Shown here in pieces: positions 59,414 through 64,000 of a stretch of DNA of 64,000 nt; position 1 is the first letter of the stretch; every line of letters begins with the position of its first letter. The position numbers were made by a program, and so were the translations under genes. The notes under the pieces were generated by a model. That model was not told the origin of the DNA. It saw only the letters and a program-made list of their open reading frames with translations, and ran no database searches. This stretch comes from an uncultured Granulosicoccaceae bacterium (GTDB taxonomy: Bacteria; Pseudomonadota; Gammaproteobacteria; Granulosicoccales; Granulosicoccaceae). Location of the stretch: contig CALLMF010000005.1 of NCBI GenBank assembly GCA_938006335.1, positions 88,334-152,333 on the forward strand, written 5' to 3'.

Positions 59414-60349
59414 ATGGCTGTCTCATCAGAAGTCCGATCGAACGTCACATCGATCTCTGCGGTGCGCGAGCAACGGCTCGACGTACAGCTGCGTCAGCTC
59501 GAATTCAGTGCGCACCTGCATCGCAAGCTCGATCTCGAACATCTGTTTGATGCCTTGATGGCAGAAGGTCAGGCCTTCGTCAATTTTGACGGTCTGTTCT
59601 TTCATGCTGCTGATCGCGGTAACGATCTGCTCGTCGGCGAAGTGCGTCAATACAGCCAGCGCTTCGAGATGAAACTCGGCGCACGCACGCTCGGTGAGAT
59701 CGAGCTGATGCGCGGCAAGCCCTTTTCATCACGCGAGGAGCGGCAGGCAGAACGACTCACGGAAAGTCTCGTCTACCCGCTGGACAACGCGCTGACGCAT
59801 CACGAGGCCTTGATGCTCGCGATGATCGACGGCCCGACCGGCTTGCGTAACATGGAGTGTCTGGAGCAACAGCTGCCGCGCGAAGTGCGCTCGGCCCGCA
59901 GAAGCGGATTGCCCTTGTCTGTCGTGCTGTTCAGCGTCGACTATCTCGAATCAATCAGTGAACACCACGGCAGTGCGGTGGGCGAACAAGCCTGGCGCGA
60001 CGTGGCCGAAACACTCGGTGAATCGCTCAGACGCAGTGATCTTGTGTTCCGCAGTGATGGCGATGCCTTCTGCGTCACGCTGCCGGATACCGATCTTGAT
60101 GAGGCCGTGGCGCTAGCCAATCGCTTGCGTGAGAAGGTGGATCGTTGCGTCACTCTGGACAACGTGCAGTTTGTGCTGACCGCCAGCGCCGGGGTGTCGA
60201 TGATGATGGAGCGAGACGACGCGAACACCTTGTTGGGGCGCGCACGAGACGCCTTGTCGCTGGCGCGTCGGGGGGGCAGGAATCGCGTTCGCTCATTGCA
60301 TGAAGAAGAGCTGTCATTTGATCCCGATGATGGCCCGGCAGCGGCGTGA
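59414..60349 (+). CDS. Degenerate GGDEF-domain protein with GAF-like N-terminus
   Basis: The 311-residue soluble product has a GAF-like N-terminal part (about 25-120) and a GGDEF-type C-terminal domain beginning at DGPTGLRNMECLE. The catalytic signature reads DGDAF at 215-219 in place of GG(D/E)EF, so diguanylate cyclase activity is unlikely. The inhibitory-site signature RxxD is kept as RRSD at 206-209, exactly five residues before the signature position, so the protein may bind c-di-GMP as an effector. No strong Shine-Dalgarno precedes the ATG. It lies downstream of fleQ-fleN-fliA. Confidence 0.85.
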   Translation: MAVSSEVRSNVTSISAVREQRLDVQLRQLEFSAHLHRKLDLEHLFDALMAEGQAFVNFDGLFFHAADRGNDLLVGEVRQYSQRFEMKLGARTLGEIELMRGKPFSSREERQAERLTESLVYPLDNALTHHEALMLAMIDGPTGLRNMECLEQQLPREVRSARRSGLPLSVVLFSVDYLESISEHHGSAVGEQAWRDVAETLGESLRRSDLVFRSDGDAFCVTLPDTDLDEAVALANRLREKVDRCVTLDNVQFVLTASAGVSMMMERDDANTLLGRARDALSLARRGGRNRVRSLHEEELSFDPDDGPAAA

Positions 60350-60356
60350 AATCCGT

Positions 60357-60362
60357 TATACT
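60357..60362 (+). promoter_or_regulatory. Candidate -10 element of tRNA-Glu
   Basis: TATACT lies 40 bp before the mature tRNA, just after the GGDEF stop. The -35 region is poor and would fall inside the end of the upstream gene. Confidence 0.4.
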
Positions 60363-60401
60363 CCATCCACGAAGGAAGCCGGGTGACCGGCACTTACCAG
60401 C

Positions 60402-60477
60402 GTCCCCTTCGTCTAGTGGCCTAGGACACCGCCCTTTCACGGCGGTAACAGGGGTTCGAGTCCCCTAGGGGACGCCA
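60402..60477 (+). tRNA. tRNA-Glu (anticodon TTC)
   Basis: The 76-base gene has the acceptor pair GTCCCCT/AGGGGAC and an anticodon stem CCGCC/GGCGG with the loop CTTTCAC, giving anticodon TTC. The D loop TCTAGTGGCCTAGGACA and the T loop TTCGAGT are typical of tRNA-Glu. The CCA end is encoded. Confidence 0.97.
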
Positions 60478-60489
60478 TCTTCGCCGCCT

Positions 60490-61395
60490 ATGCGAGCGTC
60501 CATGCGTCGTTTGACGGCAGTTCTATTGGTCGGCCTGCTGTTCGCAGGTTGTGCGTCGCCAACCACGCGTTTGCGTGCGTTGGCCGATTCTCACGGCTTC
60601 GACCGGTCCACGGTCGTGATCGATGGGTTTCGGCACACCGTCTTCTCGAACGGCGACCGGAGGGGCAACACTCTCCACGTTTACCTCGAAGGCGATGGCA
60701 GTCCGTGGCGTCACCGTACGCTCATCATGTCGGATCCCACCCCGCGTAGGCCTTTGATGCTGCGCCTGATGGCCTTCGACGACCAGCCATCCATCTACGT
60801 CGGCCGTCCTTGCTACAACGGCACCGCGACAGAACCGGGTTGCAACAACAGCCTCTGGACGTCGGACCGATATTCCGAAGTGGTGGTTTCCAGCATGGCC
60901 GGCGTCATCCGGGAGCTCGCCGAGCGACGCAACAATCCGCTGATCAAGTTGTTCGGACATAGTGGTGGGGGAGCGCTGGCGCTGCTGCTCGCCGAACGGC
61001 TCCCTGATGTGACCGACATCGTCACCATCGCCGGTAATCTCGACACCGACGCCTGGATCAGCCATCACGGCTACACGCCACTCTACGGGTCGTTGAACCC
61101 CGCGACGCGTCCGCCACTGGAGGACTCCTTGCGACAGTGGCATCTGGTGGGCGAGCGTGATCAAGTGATTCCGCCGCCGCTGGTGCACCGCTTCATCGAC
61201 AGCCAGCCGTCAGCCTACGGCGTACACATCCGCGGTTTCACGCACGCGTGCTGCTGGGGCAGGGTCTGGGCTCGCGTGCTGGACGCGGTCGAAAGAATCG
61301 AGCCCGACGCCATGCCAGGCTATCTGTTCAAGCGCGCGACCGGTGTCAGCCGCGCCCTGCCAGAGACTGCAGCAAGCGCCCTGGCCAATCAGTGA
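60490..61395 (+). CDS. Alpha/beta-hydrolase lipoprotein
   Basis: The 301-residue product has a lipoprotein signal ending in LLFAGC (a second ATG at 60502 gives a tidier 17-residue signal). The mature part is an alpha/beta hydrolase: the nucleophile elbow reads GHSGGGALALLLAE, an upstream HVYLEGDG strand could form the oxyanion region, and late Asp (GERDQVIP) and His (GFTHACCW) complete a plausible triad. The substrate is not known. It begins 12 bp after tRNA-Glu, and its 3' end overlaps the convergent GDPD gene by 50 bp. Confidence 0.82.
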   Translation: MRASMRRLTAVLLVGLLFAGCASPTTRLRALADSHGFDRSTVVIDGFRHTVFSNGDRRGNTLHVYLEGDGSPWRHRTLIMSDPTPRRPLMLRLMAFDDQPSIYVGRPCYNGTATEPGCNNSLWTSDRYSEVVVSSMAGVIRELAERRNNPLIKLFGHSGGGALALLLAERLPDVTDIVTIAGNLDTDAWISHHGYTPLYGSLNPATRPPLEDSLRQWHLVGERDQVIPPPLVHRFIDSQPSAYGVHIRGFTHACCWGRVWARVLDAVERIEPDAMPGYLFKRATGVSRALPETAASALANQ

Positions 61396-62089
61396 ATACG
61401 CCGTCCGCTCCATCGTCGAGCAGGCGCATCGCCACCTCGTCATCGTTGGCGGTGTAGCAATACACGCGATGTCCGGCCGCTTGCAGCTCTCGCGCCCGGT
61501 CAGCATCAAATCCCTTGACCGAGCAATGCAGGTTGGTCCCGCCGACCGCTCGCATGGCAGCAGGCCAGTCGTCCGGAATTCCTCCTACCAACAAGGCACG
61601 CGGGACCTCGGGCAGCCGGTGCATGGCGTGCTCGAGAGCGGCGCGGTCAAAGCTTGAGAACACGAGCGTGGCGGACTCCGGCCATTCCGACTCGATGAGC
61701 GTGCAGATCGCCTCAGTGGTCTCGACCGCGCGACCTCGCGGCGGCTTGATCTCGAGGTTCAGCGCCAGGCCGCGTTGCAGTATCAGATCGATGACCGCGG
61801 TGAGCCGTGGCAACGGCTCGTCGGTAAACTCGGGCAGCGTGTTGATCTCTATGCTGTCGAGGGTTTCGGCGCTGCATTCATGCAGCAGACCACGGCCTGT
61901 CGTGCAGCGTTCCAGGGTGTCATCGTGGTGAACGTAGGGCACACCATCAGCGCTGACGTTCACGTCGATCTCGACGGCCAATGCGCCTTCGTTGGCAGCC
62001 AGCGCTATGGCCGACAAACTGTTCTCTGGCGCCGATCCCGACGCGCCGCGGTGTGCGATGACCCGAGGCAGGGTGCTGTTACGAGCCAT
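61346..62089 (-). CDS. ugpQ: Glycerophosphodiester phosphodiesterase (UgpQ type)
   Basis: This GDPD-family enzyme hydrolyses glycerophosphodiesters to glycerol-3-phosphate and an alcohol. The 247-residue product starts MARNSTLPRVIAHRGASGSA, with the catalytic-type His of HRG and the PENS motif. EIDVNVSADGVPYVHHDD (metal-binding Glu, Asp and second His) and LEIKPP follow. It has no signal peptide, so it is cytoplasmic as UgpQ is. The start at 62089 is fixed by the conserved N-terminus; the upstream extension is ignored. Confidence 0.92.
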   Translation of the reverse strand: MARNSTLPRVIAHRGASGSAPENSLSAIALAANEGALAVEIDVNVSADGVPYVHHDDTLERCTTGRGLLHECSAETLDSIEINTLPEFTDEPLPRLTAVIDLILQRGLALNLEIKPPRGRAVETTEAICTLIESEWPESATLVFSSFDRAALEHAMHRLPEVPRALLVGGIPDDWPAAMRAVGGTNLHCSVKGFDADRARELQAAGHRVYCYTANDDEVAMRLLDDGADGVFTDWPGRLLQSLAGRG

Positions 62090-62130
62090 GGATGCTTTGT
62101 GGCGGTGTGGTCCGTCCTGGTGCGGGCCGG

Positions 62131-62373
62131 TCAGATTCTGTCGCCGTTCTGCTGCTCCAGCAAGTAGTTTCTGCGCATCGTCGCGTATTCGCGATACTCG
62201 TTGGCGTAATTTTGTTGGCAGAACTCGTCGAGTTGGTTGACGCGGCAATCGCCCTGGCGAAGAGCCTGGTAGGTCGCGCGCTTGAGGTCCGTGCTGGTGC
62301 AGCCGCTCACCAGTATCATTCCGATCAGGGCACCGAGTGCCGACAGTGCTCGTTGAACGCAGAGAGTCGGCAT
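62131..62373 (-). CDS. Small lipoprotein of unknown function
   Basis: The 80-residue product has a hydrophobic signal with the lipobox LVSGC at about residues 21-25, leaving a mature part of about 55 residues. That part is helical and contains CRVNQLDEFC, two cysteines nine residues apart, and NYANEYREYATMRRN. The frame is open upstream but the lipoprotein start at 62373 is preferred. It lies upstream of ugpQ on the same strand, 41 bp away. No function is recognised. Confidence 0.7.
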   Translation of the reverse strand: MPTLCVQRALSALGALIGMILVSGCTSTDLKRATYQALRQGDCRVNQLDEFCQQNYANEYREYATMRRNYLLEQQNGDRI

Positions 62374-62602
62374 TGCCGAAAGCTGCTCGGACGCATTCCT
62401 TGAGTTGATCGGGTACATCGGGCCTGGCTCATGTTGGGGGCCCAGTAGGGTAGTGAGGACGCGACAACTCGCAAGCTCACTCCCCACGGTCGTGCGTAAC
62501 GATTTACAGTTCGACGCGCTGACGCACATGTGTGCAGGCTTATCGCGCACTGCGGGGTTGGAACGAGGCGCATATGGCGCTTTACGCGGAATACACGCAT
62601 TG
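62374..62602. other. Divergent intergenic region, lipoprotein / IMPase-type gene
   Basis: This 229-bp region has open frames running in from both sides but no supported start or domain. It must hold promoters for both genes; no good hexamer pair was fixed. Confidence 0.4.
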
Positions 62603-63433
62603 ATGTCAGAAATAGAACGCCACAGCGAACGACTACAGCTGGCCTGTCGCGCAGCGGACGCCGCACGTGCCCCGAGCCTGGCCGGCTTTCGTGTGGGAAT
62701 TGCGATTGAAAACAAGTCCGGATCCAGCGCTGATATCGATCCTGTGACCGAGGCGGACCGAAATGCCGAGGCTGCTATTCGGGACGTGTTGATGGCGGGG
62801 TGCTCGGATATCGGTTTTGTCGGTGAGGAGACCGCGGCGTCCCGTGCGCCTGCATCGAAAGATGGTCTGGCGTGGGTGGTTGATCCGATTGACGGCACAC
62901 GAGCCTATGTATGCGGCATTCCGTTGTGGAGCACGCTCATCGCACTGTGCGACAGCGGCGTGCCGTTGTTCGGTGTCGTCGACTTCCCGGCTCTGGGCGA
63001 GCGCTACATCGGTGCTGATGGTGCTGCCCGAATGATCCGCACCGAACAGGCCGGCATGGGTGAGGGCAGTCGCCTGCAAACTCGAAGAGGATCGTCGCTG
63101 GAATCAGCCATTCTCTGCTGCACCACGCCAGACATGTTTGCGGACCCTCAACAGCGCAAGGCGTTTGAAGCGCTCCGTGACAGCGTCGGATTGACGCGCT
63201 TCGGCACCGACGCCTATGGATACGCGATGCTAGCTGCCGGGCACGTGGACGCCGTGGTGGAGGCCGATCTTGCACCCTGGGATGTGGCCGCAGTTGCTGC
63301 ACTGGTTCGTGCTGCCGGGGGCGTTATCACGGACTGGGACGGGCGCGAGAGTCTCTCCAGCGGGAGCGTCGTCGCGGCTGCCAGCGGCAGCCTGCACCAA
63401 CGGATGTTATCGATTCTCGAGCAAAATCTGTGA
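62603..63433 (+). CDS. Inositol monophosphatase-family phosphatase (HisN/CysQ-like)
   Basis: This is a magnesium-dependent phosphatase of the IMPase superfamily with 276 residues. The metal-binding motifs are complete: VTEADR, GEE (in GFVGEETA), DPIDGT and EADLAPWDVAA. The WVVDPIDGTRAYVCGIPLW segment resembles histidinol-phosphatases of the HisN type, but the substrate cannot be settled. The ATG at 62603 is chosen because similarity begins there; a longer frame begins at 62405. Confidence 0.87.
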   Translation: MSEIERHSERLQLACRAADAARAPSLAGFRVGIAIENKSGSSADIDPVTEADRNAEAAIRDVLMAGCSDIGFVGEETAASRAPASKDGLAWVVDPIDGTRAYVCGIPLWSTLIALCDSGVPLFGVVDFPALGERYIGADGAARMIRTEQAGMGEGSRLQTRRGSSLESAILCCTTPDMFADPQQRKAFEALRDSVGLTRFGTDAYGYAMLAAGHVDAVVEADLAPWDVAAVAALVRAAGGVITDWDGRESLSSGSVVAAASGSLHQRMLSILEQNL

Positions 63434-63595
63434 TGCGTTTGTGGTGGGAGGCTCGAACTGTTCAAGCTCTGGTAAAGCAATGGAACTGACTGGTTGCCGA
63501 TAACGGGAAATCTACACAAACTGGCGCAAGGTCTCGCCTCAGGTCCGTGTCGTGGATACCCCACTCTGTAGTGCAACGGTGTTGGTCATTATTCT
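63434..63595. other. Intergenic region
   Basis: No gene, RNA or clear promoter was recognised in this 162-bp stretch. An in-frame TAG at 63569 limits how far upstream the next gene could start. Confidence 0.4.
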
Positions 63596-64000
63596 GTGAG
63601 TACGTTTTTCGACAACTCGATCGACGAGGTGGATCCCCAAGAGCCGGAGTCCGACGAACGCTTGTGGTGGTTTGCTGCAGGTGCCGGGTCGCTGGGCCTC
63701 ATGTGCCTTGCCCTCCTTGCAGTATCGCAACCCGGAACATTCATCAGCGTCAATGATGCCATTGCGTCGTCAAGCGAGGTCGCGAGCGTCGAAGCGATGG
63801 AATCGGTCCCCGATGCAGAAGTTGATATCGACGTAGAAGCTGAAGTGCCGCAGGCTGAGCCCCTGGTTGCTGAGGTTGCTGAGGTTGCTGAGGTTGCTGA
63901 GGTTGCTGAGGTTGCTGAGGTTGCTGAGGTTGCTGAGGTTGCTGAGGTTGCTGAGGTTGCTGAGGTTGCTGAGGTTGCTGAGGTTGCTGAGGTTGCTGAG
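63596..64000 (+). CDS. Single-span membrane protein with VAE tripeptide repeats (3' truncated by window edge)
   Basis: The frame opens at a GTG at 63596 and runs off the window after 135 codons. It has an acidic cytoplasmic N-terminus of about 22 residues, one membrane span at about 23-46 (FAAGAGSLGLMCLALLAV), an acidic segment (SVEAMESVPDAEVDIDVEAE), and then at least 15 perfect Val-Ala-Glu repeats from residue 91 on. No Shine-Dalgarno is seen, so the start is uncertain, but an upstream TAG at 63569 allows little choice. The family is not recognised; the rest lies outside the window. Confidence 0.7.
   Translation, partial: MSTFFDNSIDEVDPQEPESDERLWWFAAGAGSLGLMCLALLAVSQPGTFISVNDAIASSSEVASVEAMESVPDAEVDIDVEAEVPQAEPLVAEVAEVAEVAEVAEVAEVAEVAEVAEVAEVAEVAEVAEVAEVAE
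63866..64000 (+). repeat. 9-bp tandem repeat GTTGCTGAG, at least 15 perfect copies
   Basis: The unit GTTGCTGAG is repeated without a single change from 63866 to the end of the window, 15 copies in 135 bp. Each unit encodes Val-Ala-Glu in the frame of the membrane protein. Copy-number change would keep the frame. Confidence 0.97.

Noticed and set aside
62374..62898. Extended minus-strand frame upstream of the small lipoprotein
   Set aside because: The upstream part is opposite the phosphatase gene and has no features, while the part from 62373 has a clean lipoprotein signal.
63866..64000. The tandem array as a CRISPR
   Set aside because: Units are 9 bp, contiguous and without spacers, and they lie in an open coding frame.

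Overview
The window is a GC-rich chromosome segment from a non-enteric gammaproteobacterium. Gene content and order follow the Pseudomonas-type arrangement very closely: petBC-sspA-sspB, yraN-lpoA/rsmI-rnpB, the complete dcw division and cell-wall cluster, lpxC-dciA-M23 peptidase-secA-argJ-mutT, coaE-pilDCB-pilA-pilRS, and bamD/rluD-pgeF-clpB. Details that do not match Pseudomonas include loss of gmhA/dolP between sspB and yraN, a second pilin gene, an HNH gene inserted before clpB, and an M35 metallopeptidase. The exact genus cannot be named from sequence alone.

Layout. 1-2956: end of a cytochrome bc1 operon and the stringent starvation proteins. 2967-6699: yraN and lpoA on the minus strand, divergent from rsmI and the RNase P RNA. 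6925-24492: mraZ-rsmH-ftsL-ftsI-murE-murF-mraY-murD-ftsW-murG-murC-ddl-ftsQ-ftsA-ftsZ on the plus strand, mostly coupled by ATGA or TGATG overlaps and headed by a promoter with phased MraZ-type boxes. 24800-31688: lpxC, a DciA-like gene, a membrane-anchored M23 peptidase, secA, argJ and mutT. 31675-40671: coaE and the type IV pilus genes on the minus strand, including two pilins and a sigma54 promoter with a candidate PilR enhancer array. 40736-47767: bamD, rluD, pgeF, an HNH nuclease-like gene and clpB. 47816-54843: a zinc-ribbon membrane protein, a PP2C phosphatase, gltX, a large M35 metallopeptidase, tRNA-Ala, a LysE exporter and a small heat-shock protein. 54918-60349: a flagellar control block (flgM, fleQ, fleN/flhG, fliA) followed by a GYF-type membrane protein and a degenerate GGDEF protein. 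60402-64000: tRNA-Glu, a lipoprotein hydrolase, a GDPD phosphodiesterase, a small lipoprotein, an inositol-monophosphatase-type enzyme and the start of a membrane protein built on a 9-bp tandem repeat.

How the genes work together. The first half is a core growth block: peptidoglycan precursor synthesis (MurC-G, MraY, Ddl), septum machinery (FtsL/I/W/Q/A/Z), lipid A commitment (LpxC), outer-membrane and envelope assembly (LpoA, BamD) and export (SecA). The second half holds two motility systems, each run by its own sigma54 activator: PilS-PilR for type IV pili and FleQ-FleN with FliA-FlgM for a polar flagellum. The degenerate GGDEF protein, which keeps the c-di-GMP inhibitory-site signature but has lost its catalytic motif, lies beside the flagellar regulators.

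The less ordinary items are the M35 metallopeptidase reading frame, which contains both a C-terminal-sorting-like tail and a complete lipoprotein signal in the middle; the degenerate GGDEF protein; the repeat protein at the right edge; two places where divergent genes share one CATG for both start codons; and the inserted HNH gene. No insertion sequence, prophage or CRISPR array was seen.
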